Shown: one piece after another, positions 11,799 through 24,435 of the stretch
How the letters are laid out: every line of letters starts with the position of its first letter
How positions within the stretch are numbered: position 1 is the first letter of the stretch
Assembly: GCF_904849725.1 (NCBI RefSeq)
Contig: NC_058523.1
Span: forward strand, 203,821,689 to 203,885,688
Direction: 5' to 3'
Source of the DNA: Hordeum vulgare subsp. vulgare
Lineage: Eukaryota > Streptophyta > Magnoliopsida > Poales > Poaceae
Length of the DNA stretch: 64,000 bases
Position numbers and translations under genes: made by a program
Notes under the pieces: model-generated
Told to the model about the DNA's origin: nothing
Database searches by the model: none
What the model saw: the letters and a program-made list of their open reading frames with translations, nothing else

Positions 11799-11806
11799 TT
11801 TATATA
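11799..11806 (-). promoter_or_regulatory. TATA box upstream of the minus-strand CACTA-1 ORF
   Basis: Read on the minus strand this is TATATAAA, followed by a pyrimidine-rich leader into the GC-rich ORF region. Spacing to the first long frame (about 300 bp) allows a leader or intron. Function is inferred from sequence only. Confidence 0.45.
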
Positions 11807-12039
11807 GCAGGTGAGAAAGGATTGAGGATTTGGGGATTTCGCTGAGCCGGGCGGGAAGCTAGAGCCGTAGGATGGCTTTGTGCACGGGAACCTGCGTGAT
11901 TATGCGCAGGAACGGGCTTATCGAGCCGACATGTGGCCAAAAGCAGTGTCAAAGCATCCATCGGAGTCCTCGGGCGGCAACACAGTGACATGATGTGAGA
12001 GAGGAGGACGGGGTGATGCGCTGGCAGATGGGTTATAAT

Positions 12040-12569
12040 AATAAAATGTCTGTGATATTAATACAGGCAAACGGCATTCCCAACCAAGCGTCGGTAATAA
12101 ATTCATCCATCTCTCACAATTGTTTAACAGCAATCGTTTGCCCACAACACACACAACTTGTCAATATTAATCGTTTGGGTTAATATTGGTCTCCCCACAC
12201 AATTCTAATGAATGATCTGTTGGCCAGATATCACACACACCTTGTTATGATAACTCGTTTGTGTTCTAGCTGTATCAATGCAAACAGTTTGTCCGAGCAA
12301 ACTTTGTGTCGTACTTCACACACATATGTATTTTGTGAACCATTTGTGTCATCTTTTCTAATCGCAAATAGTTCATAAGAACCAACTCTATGCCCTACAT
12401 CACACACACTAGTCTAATCTCAAACGTACCTCATGGACCAGTCATTGCATAGAGTTTTCTTTATTGGCGATGAAGTTGTTACTATAACGTTTGTGATGGC
12501 TCGACCGCACAAAGTTTAGGCGTATGGTCTTTGATCAATGTGTCGCCTTTGGACCTTCTTGTAGTAGTG
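12040..12569. repeat. Right subterminal repeat zone of CACTA-1
   Basis: Repeated CACACACA-type words, for example ACACACACAACTTG near 12148 and ATCACACACACCTTG near 12230. They alternate with words of the form TTTGTG, mirroring the left zone. The zone ends in the terminal inverted repeat at 12569. Confidence 0.65.
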
Positions 12570-12572
12570 TAA

Positions 12573-12955
12573 ATTTTCTCATCAAAACTTGGGGGACTAA
12601 AAATATCATCTTCATCAAACATAGCATCCCCAAGCTTGTGGATTTGCATATCATTAGCATCATGGATATTCATAGAGTTCATACTAACAACATTGCTACA
12701 ATTCTCATCATTCAAGGATTTCATATTAAGCATTTTTATAAATTCTTCCTCTAACAACTAAGCACAAATTTTTGAACAATCATTTTGACGAAAAACATTA
12801 TAAAGATGAATTAATTGAGGCAACCTAAATACCATTTTTTGTTTTACTTTATAAAACCAAACTAGTGAAAAACAAGAAACGAAAAGGTTTAATTGCAAGA
12901 TCTAAATATATACCTTCAAGCACTCAGCTCCCGGACATGGCGCGAGAAAAGAGCT
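12573..12955 (-). mobile_element. Internal region A, PBS-proximal part
   Basis: Resumes the Athila-like internal region after CACTA-1, aligning with 20085-20463 in internal region B (shared block AAACTTGGGGGA and the CATCCCCAAGCTT word near 12627). No coding motifs. Confidence 0.8.
12929..12945 (-). other. Primer binding site of element A
   Basis: On the minus strand this reads CGCGCCATGTCCGGG, a decayed version of the TGGCGCC-type site (tRNA-Asp class) of Athila-like elements. It sits about 10 bp inside the LTR2 boundary and shows that LTR2 serves as the 5' LTR of internal region A. Confidence 0.7.
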
Positions 12956-14515
12956 TGATGTCCACTACGCAACTTTATTCTTGTAGACTCTATTGGGCCT
13001 CCAATCCCAGAGTTTTGTAGGACAGCATCAACCCTCAAGTGGATGACCTAAGGTTTATCAATCCATGGGAGGTGTAAGATGGACATGGTCTCTATCAAAC
13101 AACCATGTAATCAAATACAAGAAATCTCTTGTGTCCCCAACACACCCAATACAATGACAAATTGTATAGGTGCGCTAGTTTGGCGAAGAGATGCTGATAC
13201 ATGTGTAGTATGGATAGTAGAAATAGATTTTTATAATCTGAAATTAAAAAAAATAGCAAGTTAGCAAGTGGAAAACATCAATCAAAATGGTATACTAAAG
13301 CTTGGAAATAAGGCATAGGGTTCATACTTTCACTAGTGCAATCTCTCAACAATGCTAATATGGTCATCCCTCTACGTGCAACAAAGAATCACTCCAAAGT
13401 TCATAAGAAGTGAGAACATAATAAGAAATTGTTGCAAGCAGCGAACGACCTCAAAGTTATGCTTTCCGATCAATGTTTTGAGCTATTCCTATAAGTGTTA
13501 CGAACAGCCCTAGAGTTCGTACTAGGATAATACCTATGATACATATCAATCAACCCTATTATCACCTAGATATTCCAATGTCATCTCAACTATCCGTGGG
13601 TTGATTATTCGACAGGCATCAAAAATTTCATATTCATCATATTCAATTCAACACAAAAAAAACTTCAAAGAGTACCCCAAGATTTATATCTGAGAAAGTA
13701 GGATGAAAACGTGCAGTCAACCTCTATGCATAGATCTCCAAGGTTACCGGAATCTGCAAGTTGATGCCATAACATATATCAAGTGAATCAATATAACACC
13801 CCATTGTCACTATGAGTATACACTATGAGTAGCTGCATGCAAGACAAACATCAAGTGTTCTCAAATCCAATATTCAATCCAACATAACAAAATCTCAAAG
13901 GGTAAGATTCATTTCATCATATCAAGATAGCAAGGGATGACCCCCATAAGTTACAGCTATGTTAACAAAGCCTGTGATATATCAAGATTGTGACATCTCA
14001 AGAACACGATAGAGAGAGAGAGAGAGATCAAACACATAGCTACTGGTACATACCCTTAGCCCTGAGGGTGAACTACTCCCTCCTCGTCTTGGCCTCCGTC
14101 GGGATGATGAAGATGGCCACTGGTGATGATTTCCCCCTCTGGCAGGGTACCAGAAAGGCTATATATGGCTTTTTGTTTGATACATAAAGTTGCATCGGAG
14201 GTGCGTAAGTTCTCTCCTTATTTCTAAGGGTTTGGGTGTATATATGATTTTTTAGCGTTGGAAACATGCCAAACGGAGCCACGTGGGCCACACCACACAA
14301 CACGGCGCGGCCAGGGGGTTGTCCATGCCCTGTTAACTTGTGGCCCATAGGTGGATCTCCTATGGTGGCTCTTCGCTCCAATATTGCTCTTATGTTCTAG
14401 AAAAAATTAGCAAAAAGTTTCGGGCGATTCCGAGAACTTCCATTTTCTGCATAAGAAACAACACCACAGTAATGTCTGCTTAAAACAACATTAGCCCGGG
14501 TTAGTGAAAACTAAA
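12956..14515 (-). mobile_element. LTR2 of the Athila-like tandem complex, left part
   Basis: On the minus strand the LTR ends near TCA at 12956. It is flanked on the low side by the primer binding site of region A. It aligns with LTR1 and LTR3 along its length and is interrupted at 14515 by the solo LTR insertion. The remainder is at 18647-18748. Confidence 0.9.
14511..14515. other. Left target-site duplication of the solo LTR
   Basis: CTAAA precedes TGTGGGG. The right counterpart at 18647-18651 is TTAAA, one transition different. The sequence rejoined across the insertion matches LTR1 at 1019-1045. Confidence 0.75.
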
Positions 14516-17500
14516 TGTGGGGACCCTAACTTACGAATCGAGATCGCTGAATGAACGTGCTCAGTGATCTCAGAGATCAATGCTCATCGAACACACAGAT
14601 ACTGAATAATAAGAGTCTTACATCCAACATAATGGTCTAGTATCACATAGGTAGGGCCTAGAAGGCCAAACACACCAATACAACTACTAGCGAAAATCTT
14701 GGGGATAAACGGAGCCCATGCCGTCAGCCTTCACCAGCAGGCATTATGACTGGGAAGCGTCCTAGTCTGCGTGTCTGTCTCTGATGACGAATTCCTCTCC
14801 AAACGCCGGTTCTTCCAGGTCTGGTCAATAACATAACTAGTGGCAATCCAGTGACTAATTTGAATGTACTCACAAACATCCCATGATATGGATAATGCAG
14901 TTGGTATGATAATAAGTGATATGCAGCATTGGTGGAAAGCAAGCTTTGAATGTAAATAAACATGGTCATAGACGGTTGTGGATATGCATCATAAGCCAAA
15001 TGATATTCAAAGAACAGGTTACAGATATCAACATATCTGTTGAGGGCTGAACACTTTAGGTTCACCCGATATGCCAAGTCACTAGACTTGGTCATATCAA
15101 CTCTTTCACCTAACTCCTTTGAACACACACACACTCTTGGTTTATGCCAAAATGACTGGACGTAGTTTAAGCAGGATTACCCAACTGTCCTTGACCATGG
15201 ACACGACTATTCGAATAGTTTTAAACTCTGTAGAGGTTGTACGCTGTACCCACGAGATCTCGGAAACTTCCTTGTCATCCACGACTCGCGATATATAACA
15301 TACCCGAGGTAAGTACCCGATCATTGCCTTTCCCCTGATGATACTAGACAAAGAGTTCCACTCGATTGGTAACCAGTCCATATGATGTACGTCTTACAAG
15401 CACATACTCTGGACCGTATCATCCACGCGGGGACCAGCGGTGTGCCCGGAACATGTAAAAAGGGCATAGTCGACCTACGTGATATGACCCCGTCACGAGA
15501 GTGACCACATGTCTCTCCCGCCACTAGTAATGATGCTCTTTGCTAGCACCGACGAGAGTAATCAACAAAGCCCCATCCCATAAAGGGGTGATGTGGTCGC
15601 ATGTGTAAGGTTGGGATGGTCGACACATCATAAATCTAATCCTGTTTCCGAAACCACTCACAAAAAATATACCCGATGCACCACTTCTTCACAAGTGGCC
15701 ACCTAACTCGTCATCACCCTCGGGCATTAGTGGCACCCGACAGGGTTTTCGTAAAACCTTTGATATCAACTTTACCATTATCATGCATATGCTTCTACTA
15801 TGCGTAGCACTACTGTGTACTTGTCAACATAATATTAGCATGACCCTCATAGATGGTAGGATCATGCTCAAATACAAGTGCTTCGGAGGATCCATCGGTA
15901 ACACCATATCGATGATTTAGTGAATACTCATGATCAAATGCAACGAGAATAATTGCTCTACTTGGCATGCAATAAATATTTTCTCAAACATGGTCAAAGG
16001 GTTGCTTGCCTTGATTAGCTTAGTATCCAGGGTCTTCGGGGTCTTCGAGTCCAACTCCTTCCTCAAACGACGAATCTATCGTCGTAGTAATAGTAAAAAA
16101 AAAGTAGCTCACTCAAAATAGAGCAGATCCTTAATTTAAAAATGTTATCCTATTCTGATAAATCTATATTATAGTTTTAAAAATATTTGTCTCTGGTTTT
16201 GATGGAAAGATTATTTTTAGAATCAAATTAACAGGAGCTAAAGTATTCAAAATAAGCCTTTTAATTACAACTATGCACAAAAGTTTTCATAAAAATTAGT
16301 ATAACACGTCTATTAAATTCTACACATTTTTAGAATAATTGTGGTGGAAAAATAATGGCATTTGATTAAATAATAATCTCTGCAAAAATATTTTAATAAC
16401 AGAATAAAAAAAGAAAGAAAATAAAGGGGGGGCTCAGCCCTGGCCTGGCTCAGCCACTGGCTGGGCCGGCCCAACTAGCCAACTGGCCAGCCAGCCAGCC
16501 ACCACCCGAGGCGCGTGCGCCGTCAGGTTCAAACTGATGCTCGAGGCCGTGCGGTCAACGGCTGAGAGAGGAGAGAGGGGGAGAGACGTGACACCGACAG
16601 GTGGGGCACGCTTGTCGGGGTCATCTTCCTCCTCTGTATAGAGGGGAGGGGAGGCAGGCCGGCGGCGACACCGACGCCCTCATGCCCCAACGACAGTAGG
16701 AATGGAACCAGCGCATCGCCGCCTACCTGCTGATGGTCGAAGGAACGACGGGGAGGCCCTGGGTCACCGGCGACGACGAGGCCACGGCGGAGCCGATTTG
16801 GGAAGTGGAGGAGATGGGTGCTACGGGCAGGGATTCACTCGGGGAAGAGGTGGGGAAGCTCCCTGAGCTCACTGCAGTCACGGAGGAGGTGAGAGGAGCG
16901 CGAGAGCTGGCCTGTAGCCCGAGATCGACGGAGCTCCGAAGCGGCGGGGCCTCGGTCGATCTCGAGCACCGGAGGTCATTGCGCTCGAATGGGGTGGCTG
17001 GGGGCTCGATTGAGGCTCTGGAGGAGGGGTGTGTGAGGGTGCTGGAGCGAGGGGGAGGCCTATTTATAGGCCAGCGACGGTGCATCGAGCGGGGAGCGCC
17101 GTTTGTTTCACCGTGGCTTGCAGGAGAGGCCGAGAGAGCTCGGGGTCGTAACCATGGTATTGAGGACGTGGTTTAGGACCCCAGAGACTCAACGAGAGAG
17201 AGAGGGGACGAGGTGCGCTCGTGCTGCATGGCCGCGTTCTTCTCGCCGAATCTGGCGCATGCGGGCACGCATCGCCCTGGGCAATAGACAGGGGGAGGAG
17301 CGGCCCTGAGGCTGCCCTGATTCACGTGGGTTGTCGGAGACGCGGAGAGACACCGAGGGGAGGTGAGAACCGGCCGGGGCTGTCCACCTTTGCCTCGAGT
17401 GCTCCCTGTAGTGCGCCCAGAGCACAGTTTTTGCATGCCATGGCATGCTGGCGCACTCTGGGGTGCTTTGGTTGTGTGTGGCATATCCGGGGGATGGGTT

Positions 17501-18646
17501 GGATGTTCCTTAGCCATTTTAGAGCAAAGGGTCTCACTCCTGGTCAAAGGAAGTGACTAAAGAGGAGATGTCAGTCTTGAGCCAGAAACTAAAATGGAGA
17601 ATTTGGGCTCTTGTGCTTGGAACCAGAGAGGGGCCAGTCGTGTGCACTTGAGGAGCGGTGCTGGCAGCTTGCACTAAGAGTTTGGTTGAAAGGTTGTGGG
17701 TGTAGAATGAGATAAGTGATGTTTTACCAAGCTGGCAGAAGGTGTTCGACAGGTGTTTGGGGTAGCTACCCTTCACCACTGATGATGAAAGTTAACACGA
17801 CTGGGTTTGATGCAAAAATAGGATGCTCCACCAAATTCGAGCTTCATTGGACAAGTTTGGCAGGCAAACTTGAAATCACCCCCAAATGGGCAATTCTGAC
17901 CTTTCAAAAGGGAATGTGGGTACATTAATCCCCACATATCCAATTTTTGGCAGGGTCTATTCATTTGGGGTGTTGAGCACTCCTCCAAAGTTTCAAGCCA
18001 TTTGGACAAACTTTGCTATGTAGAGTTGCTTCAACTTGATTCTGGACGGAGAGGCTTTTAGGATTATTAGGTGAACCAAACCACCTTGTAATTAGGTGAA
18101 ACTTGGCATGGCCACCAAATATAGCTTGGGATTTCAAAAGGTCAAAACAAACAGAATAGGTTTTCAAGGTTTTTCTCAAATAATTTGAACATAAATAGGG
18201 GTTGAAAATCTTATGTATGGAAAATATATGTCCTCTAAGTATGTCCAAATTTTCTCAGATTTTTCTAAGGCTGAAAAGTAATTTTCCATCCAAAAATGTC
18301 ATTTCTGGCCTCAAAAAAGGACATGCAAATAAAATAGAAAATATTTTATGATGTTGGAGAGTTATAGTAGTGCCAAAACGAGAATACAATCTTTGGGTGA
18401 GGGCACTCCCTTGGAATCATGGACTTGTAGTGCAAACCCAAAGCAAGGTTTTGAAATAGTCAAAAAATGAGAAAAGGTCCTTTTTGGAAATATCATGTCA
18501 TAAAAATATTGTTTTTGGATCCACTCACTCAAGCATGCATACAAATAATGGCAATGATGGCACTCATAGAACTTTCTTAAAAGTTTTAATAAACTCAGAT
18601 TTTTGAAAAGGCTACAGTTGAAGTAAGGTAAAAATATGGTGTGACA
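14516..18646 (-). mobile_element. Solo LTR of a long-LTR gypsy-type element, 4131 bp
   Basis: The segment starts TGTGGGGACCC and ends GGTGTGACA. On the minus strand it therefore starts TGTCACACC and ends GGTCCCCACA, the same terminal style as the 4.2-kb LTRs of element F. No primer binding site or polypurine tract flanks it, and a near-perfect 5-bp duplication does, which is the footprint of LTR-LTR recombination. The GC-rich core at 16430-17450 holds the promoter; reading frames there are LTR shadows. Orientation comes from the termini and the TATA box. Confidence 0.85.
17061..17068 (-). promoter_or_regulatory. TATA box of the solo LTR
   Basis: TATAAATA on the minus strand, followed by GG and a C-rich leader (CCTCCCCCTCGCTCC). 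This is a typical plant core promoter layout and supports the minus orientation. A promoter kept in a solo LTR can drive read-through transcription. Confidence 0.6.
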
Positions 18647-18748
18647 TTAAATCATATAAAGTACATAAAGACCATATAAAAGTATTATAAACATAGGCAA
18701 ATGTGGCACAAACACTTCATAAATTATTGATATGTTCAATACGTATCA
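18647..18748 (-). mobile_element. LTR2 of the Athila-like complex, 5' terminal part
   Basis: Continues LTR2 after the solo LTR (ATCATATAAAGTACATAAA, compare 1038-1055) and ends at 18748 with the minus-strand start TGATACGTATTG. The high-coordinate neighbour is internal region B, so the same LTR also acts as the 3' LTR of region B. Confidence 0.85.
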
Positions 18749-20463
18749 GTATCTCACCCAAAACTTGAAAACTTAAATCACACAATACTTCAAGGAACTC
18801 ATAAGATGGTTTTGTATAATAAAAAACAATCATTCCATTAGCTAATGTCAAGACAAGATTCATAATTTTTCACACATATTACTATTGTATTATATCATCC
18901 CCATAATTTCTCACACTAAATATAAGATATGGAAACACTAAAACAAGCAAACTATGCATGCAAAATAGAATCTTCCAAAAACAAAGTAGTCTGAAAGATC
19001 TGAAATGAAATTATACTTCCCAATATCTGAAAATTCTGAAAAAATAGGACAACATAGGAAATTTGCATAGAAATAATGTGTAAAATTTTCATAATATTTT
19101 GATGCTCTAGTAAAATCAGAGAATTCATATACTGGACACAAAAGTTTTTGTTTTTGTACAAAGTCAAACCAACAAGTAACATGGCAAACAGTATCCAAAG
19201 GATGTACGTGGCACATTATTGAAAGGCGCAAAACATGATTACTACATTTTCTTAGCCATGTGAGCACACAAAAACAGTAGGTATAAGTATTGGATTGGCT
19301 CCAAACAACCTCTTTTCTTTAATTCCATTTTTGTTAGGCATGATGATTTCAATGATGCACACATAAAAGTAAAGTGCTTAAACACAAAGGATCATAAAAC
19401 TTATATAAAGCACATCTAAGCCTAACCCACTTACTATGCATAGGTATTTTGGAATTAAACAATTTATTGTAGCAAGAATCAACTTGCATAGTAAGGCAAA
19501 ACAAGGATACCTTCAAATTTTGAACACGTAGAGAGGAAACTTGATATTACTGTAACATCTAGAAGCACGTGTTCCTCCCTCATAATAATTTTTAGGAGCA
19601 TCATAAAGGAATCCAACAATATAACTATCACATAAAGCAGCATTTTCATGATTCACAAGCATATAAAATTTATTACTCTCCACATAAGAAAATTTCTTCT
19701 AATTCATAACACTGGGAGCAAACTCAACAAAATAACTATCATGAGATGCTTGATTGACATAACCAAATTTAACAATAATATCATGATGACAAGTTTCATG
19801 GTTATTATTACTCTTTATAGCATACATGTAACTACCATAATCATCATAGATAGCATCATCATAAAGAGCAACTTTGTTGTCATTATAAACTGGAATCTCT
19901 TCCAAAATATCGGAATCATTACTAAATAAAGTCATGACCTCTCCGAATGCACTTTTATCATTATAAAAAGATTCAACACCCTCCAAAATAGTGGGATAAC
20001 CAATACCTATAGTTTAAACTCTTCCAAACCCATTTCATCAACATAATCATCATAAATAGGAGGCCTCCTATCATCATAATAAATTTGCTTATCAAAACTT
20101 GGGGGAATAAAAATATCATCTTCATCAAGCATAGCATCGCCAAGCTTATGGCTTTGCATATCATTAGCATCATGGATACTCGGATAAGAGACACTAATAA
20201 CATTGCAACAACGCTTACCATTTAGATATTTTATGTCAACCAGTTTATTGAATTCTTCTTCTAACAATTTGGCACAATTTTCTGATCCATCATTTTCAAG
20301 AAAGACATTATAAAGATAAGGCATTTGAGGAAACCTAAATTCCATTTTTTGTAGTTTTCTTTTATAAAACCAAAATGGGGTAAAAAAACTAAAATATTCC
20401 ATTGCAAGATATAAAGATATATCTTCAAGCACTCACCTCCCAAGAACAGCGCCAACGAGATCT
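18749..20463 (-). mobile_element. Internal non-coding region B
   Basis: About 1.7 kb that aligns with internal region A from about 2085 on, through 3398 and 12573-12955. It lacks roughly 950 bp that lie next to the polypurine tract in A, including the tract itself. Shared landmarks are the CAAAACTTG block at 18760, the TCATAATAA word near 20075 and the CATCATGGATA word near 20170. No gag or pol motif. It ends at the primer binding site at 20438-20455. Confidence 0.8.
20438..20455 (-). other. Primer binding site of region B
   Basis: On the minus strand this reads TTGGCGCTGTTCTTGGG, a mutated TGGCGCC-type site adjacent to LTR3. It defines LTR3 as the 5' LTR of region B. Confidence 0.7.
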
Positions 20464-21593
20464 TGATGTCTACTATGCAACTTTATTCTTGTAGACGTTG
20501 TTGGGCCTCCAACTTCAAAGTTTTGTAGGACAACAACAAATTTCCCTTATGTTGATGACCTAAGTTTCCCAATATATGGGAGGTGTAAGATGAATGTGGT
20601 CTCTCTCAAAAAAACCTTCACTCAAATACAAGAAATCTCTTGTGTCACCAACACACCCAATACAATAATAAATTGTATAGCTGCACTAGTTCGGTGAAGA
20701 GATGGTGATACAAGTGTAGTATGGACTGTAGAAATAGGTTGGTGTAATCATAAAATATAAAACCAAAAAGGTAGGAAGTAACAAAAATGAGCACAAACGG
20801 TGCTGCAATGCATGGAAACAAGACCTAGGGTTCATACTTTCACTAGTGCAATCTCTCAATTGTGCAAGCATAATTGAATCATATAACCATACCTCACCGT
20901 GTGACAAAGAATCACTCTGAAGTTATTATCTAACGAAGAACATAATATCAAATTGTTATAAGTAGCAAACCACCTCAAAGTTATCATTTTTGATCAATCT
21001 ATTGAGCCATCCCTATAAGTGTGACAAACAGCCCTAGAGTTCATACTAGAATAACACCTACGATACACATCAATCAACTATAATGTCAACTAGATACTCC
21101 AATGCCACCACAAGTATTCGTAAGTTAACTATTCGATATGCATCCAAAAATTGCAGATTCATCATATTCAATCCACACAAAGAACTTCAAAGACTACCAC
21201 AAAGTTTATACCGGGAAAGTAGGATGAAAACGTGTACCAACCCATGTACATAGATTACCCCCAATGTCACCATGGTAATCTGCAAGTTTATTACCAAAAC
21301 ATACATCAAGTGACTCAATAAAATACCCCATTGTCACCATGGGTATCCACATGCAAGACATATATCAAGTGTTCTAAAATCCAAAGTATTCAATCCCACA
21401 TATGGAAACCTCAAAGGGAAAGACTCAATTCATCACAAGATAGGGTGGGAAGAACACCATATGATCCAAGTATATTAACAAAGCTCGTGATACATCAAGA
21501 TCGTGCCAACTCAAGAACATGAGAGAGAAACCGAGAAATATCAAACACATAGCTACTGGTACATACCTTAGCCCCGAGGGTGAACTACAACCT
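20464..21593 (-). mobile_element. LTR3 of the Athila-like complex, left part
   Basis: Aligns with LTR1 and LTR2 (CCCCATTGTCAC near 21326, CCCCGAGGGTGAACTAC near 21572) and is broken at 21593 by element C. It continues at 31812. Confidence 0.85.
21587..21593. other. Left flanking duplication of element C
   Basis: ACAACCT here is repeated at 31811-31817. The true target duplication is probably the 5 bp AACCT inside it. Confidence 0.75.
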
Positions 21594-23197
21594 AATAACG
21601 AGATGATGTATATACTTCTCGCACCTTGTTGGTTACCCCAAGTGGAATGTTGAAATGTAGTCAGCAGCAAGTTTTCCCTCACACAAAGACTGTAAGGTTT
21701 ATCGAACTAGGAGGACTCCTAGGATCAACAAGTAGGTGCCTTCCACCCAGGCGCTAGCAAAAGACGTGGACCTACACACACAACAAATAACTTTGCTCCC
21801 AACGAGTACAGAGAGGTTGTCAATCTCTGCGGCCTTGTAGTTTGCAAAGGATCAAAACACAAGTGGGAATAGTAATAGTGATTGCAACGAAAAAGTAAAT
21901 GAAAACGGTAAATGATGGAGGTGTAAACAATGATGGTGATATGGACTGGAGTCACATGATGTTCACTTGTGATGTCTCTCTCCCAAAAGACGATAAACAA
22001 CTATGCTTGGGTAAACAAATCACAGTTGGGCAATTGACAGAATTATGAACGCACCGCAATGCTAATTATGCTACTTGATAGTTAGAGGTTCAATAGTAAT
22101 GGGCAGTACGCCAAGAGAAGTAGACCGTTTATTCATCAGCATCTACTTACTAATCATCCACCTTGAGATATCTATCCAGAACATCTCGCCAGTATTAAGT
22201 TGCGAGCCCCATCCAAAGTGTAAACTCAAAGCAATGGACAACTGCATTAACGAACTATGCGTAAGGTAAAGTATCCTTGCAAACCTGGTCACAAGGACCA
22301 TTTTTTTCTCCCTGGTGGCACCAGCACATCCCCTAGTCTCATGTTTCTGTCTCTCAAGCTAGACATCGAGGTGCATGAACCCACAATCATGCATAACACT
22401 CCCTCTTGGAGTTACAATCTACTACTCGGTCAAAACAATAAATAGCAACGGAGAACATGCATGTATCACTAAGGAAAATAATATAAAAGGATAATCAAAT
22501 ATATAACTCATAACAATCTGAACATAATCTCATAATCCATCGGATCCCAACAAACCAAGCATAGCAATAGCAAGAGAATTACATAGATGCCTTGATCATG
22601 TAGGGCAGATAACAAGGACTAACCATTGAAGCGCAAGATTGGAGAGAAGATATCACATAGCTTGTGGTCATGGAACCATGGTCCAAGGAGGACTACTCAC
22701 GGCACGTCCTGGAAGCGTCCATGGCGGTGGAGAAGCTCCCGGAGGTCAATCCTCCATCCGGTCTCGGAACGATGGATAAAGTCGTGATTCTGGAAGTTGT
22801 GGATGGGTTTTCTCTCGGAGGACTAAATATAGGCCGAAGGTGGGCACCGGAGGAGGTGGGGCCACCCAAGCGGCCTCCTGGCGCGGCCAGGGGGTAGGCC
22901 GCGCGAGGGGGTCGCCTGGACGGCCCGTGGCCCCCCAATGGCCATCTTCGTTGATCTGGAAGCTTCCGTTACGCTGATTTTTTATACATTTTTCCTGGAA
23001 TTTTTTTAGTTTTGGGAAATTTGGTAAAACCCCTGCAAAGTAGACATCAGCAGACAGAAACTGGCACTGGGTGCACTGAGTTAGTAGGTTAGTCCAAATA
23101 TGTGTAAAATGATAGAAAAGTGTAGAAAAACATATAACAATGCCACCCACAAGATCAAGAAACAAGCAGAAAATATAGATACGTTTGGGACGTATCA
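21594..23197 (-). mobile_element. 3' LTR of Athila-like element C
   Basis: On the minus strand it starts TGATACGTCCCAAACG at 23197, next to a polypurine tract. It aligns throughout with the second copy at 30156-31811. It is about 50 bp shorter because of a gap near 22760 relative to 31325-31375. Long ORFs on either strand recur in the other LTR and are not genes. A TATA-like CTATATTTAG on the minus strand lies near 22825. Confidence 0.9.
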
Positions 23198-23212
23198 ACA
23201 TCCCCAAGCTTA
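23198..23212 (-). other. Polypurine tract of element C
   Basis: Minus-strand TTAAGCTTGGGGATGT directly before the LTR start, nearly the same as at 1134-1148. It orients element C on the minus strand. Confidence 0.8.
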
Positions 23213-23917
23213 ATTTCTGCTCGTCCTCGAGTAGAAAATGATAACACAATAATTTCTGTGGTGACATGCTAACACACATATAAGAACTTGAAAGTAAAGC
23301 AAGTAATATATGCAATTCAAGTCAAGACAATAACAAGCAAGAGTTTATATCTATTATTGAAATTAGCAAAGTAAGAACATAAAGGTGCAAGAGCTCTCGT
23401 TGTCCGTGACTCGAATGTCTCCAAATGGTGTTTGCATGCAAGATGTGGGAGATGGGTTGATATCATAAAAAAAATTTAATTGAGAACTCAATCTACTAAA
23501 ATTTCACACTTGGTCTCCTTCGGAATCTTATTTTGACTCATCCCGAGACCACTAGTAAGGCACAAGTCAAAATGATCCTCTCCCTTTCGACTTTGAGGAC
23601 TCATGCAATGGATGAGCCTAAGAAAGATATGTTAGCACTTAGGATGGAAAATAGAATAATGATGGGGAAGGAAGACAAAAAGGTTTGAAAGGCTCACATC
23701 AATGAGGACAAGCATAGGCGAGAGAAAGCCAAATGATAGATATGATGTGAGTAGTAGGGATTGCCATGTAACGGATGCACATATGAGCTAAGGTAAGCTA
23801 TCCAATGGAACTAGTGGGGTGCGTCCAACTTGCTTGCTCATGAAGACCTAGAGCTCATTTGAGGAGGCTCATCATTGGAATATGCAAACCAAGTTCTATA
23901 TTGTAAGGGTCCACACA
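23213..23917 (-). mobile_element. Internal region of element C, PPT-proximal part
   Basis: Non-coding sequence beginning with the CTCGTCCTCGAGTAG word, which is shared with 1155-1170. It is interrupted by the Helitron between 23917 and 27087. No gag or pol. Confidence 0.75.
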
Positions 23918-24045
23918 TCTCCCCTAATAATAAAGCGCGCAGCGCTGCTGTCGTCCGTCGCGACATTCTTGCAAAAACACGTTTTTAAGTGATACCAACA
24001 AAAAAACATTTCGTTTTTGTAGAAACGTCCCTGTAGTTTTCCGAA

Positions 24046-24339
24046 TTGAACCCGCAGTCCAGTAAACAAACACATCACGCCAAATCCCCTTCCTCTTCCC
24101 CACGCATGCCGAAGCCCTTCTCTCCATGCCCCGTCGCTAGGCTGCCTCGCCAACCCAGCCGCCTGTGTGCGTCCTCCGGCTTGATCCGGCAGCCGCTCCT
24201 TGCCCCGGCCAGATCCGGTCCCCTTGCGGAAGGATCCAGCTGTCCCCAGCGGTCCCGTCACGTGCCACCGGTCCCTGACGCTCCCCTGCGCCGCCTTGGT
24301 CTCGTCGCGGGAGGAGGACAAGGGCGCTCCGCCCGCTGA
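24046..24339 (+). other. GC-rich captured segment at the 5' side of the Helitron
   Basis: A 98-codon frame is open here and the base composition rises sharply. The peptide is Pro/Arg/Ser-rich with no recognised domain and could be a 5' leader or first exon from a host gene. I do not claim a protein. Confidence 0.35.
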
Positions 24340-24435
24340 CCTTCTCGAGCGGAGCTAGGCGATAAGAAAAACCTAAATTAGTTTTCTCCTTACCTCATAG
24401 CTCATGTCATCAATGTCCAGTCTCATGTCCCAGTG

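Larger units (their letters stand above)
3399..12569. mobile_element. CACTA-1: CACTA (En/Spm-type) DNA transposon, 9171 bp
   Basis: The left end is CACTAATGCAGG and the right end, read on the minus strand, is CACTACTACAAGAAGG, with TAA duplicated on both sides. The flanks rejoin the Athila-like internal region: sequence ending at 3398 and resuming at 12573 matches the uninterrupted copy at 20018-20100. Subterminal zones at 3640-3920 and 12060-12420 are rich in short CACACACA/TGTGTGTG-type motifs in both orientations. I found no convincing DDE transposase. The interior holds a B3-like domain fragment, two minus-strand ORFs, a proline-rich ORF and a tandem-repeat array, so this looks like a non-autonomous or decayed member. 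Confidence 0.9.

Noticed and set aside
16723..17556. Overlapping 65-147 codon frames in the solo LTR
   Set aside because: They lie on both strands of the GC-rich LTR promoter zone with no domain.
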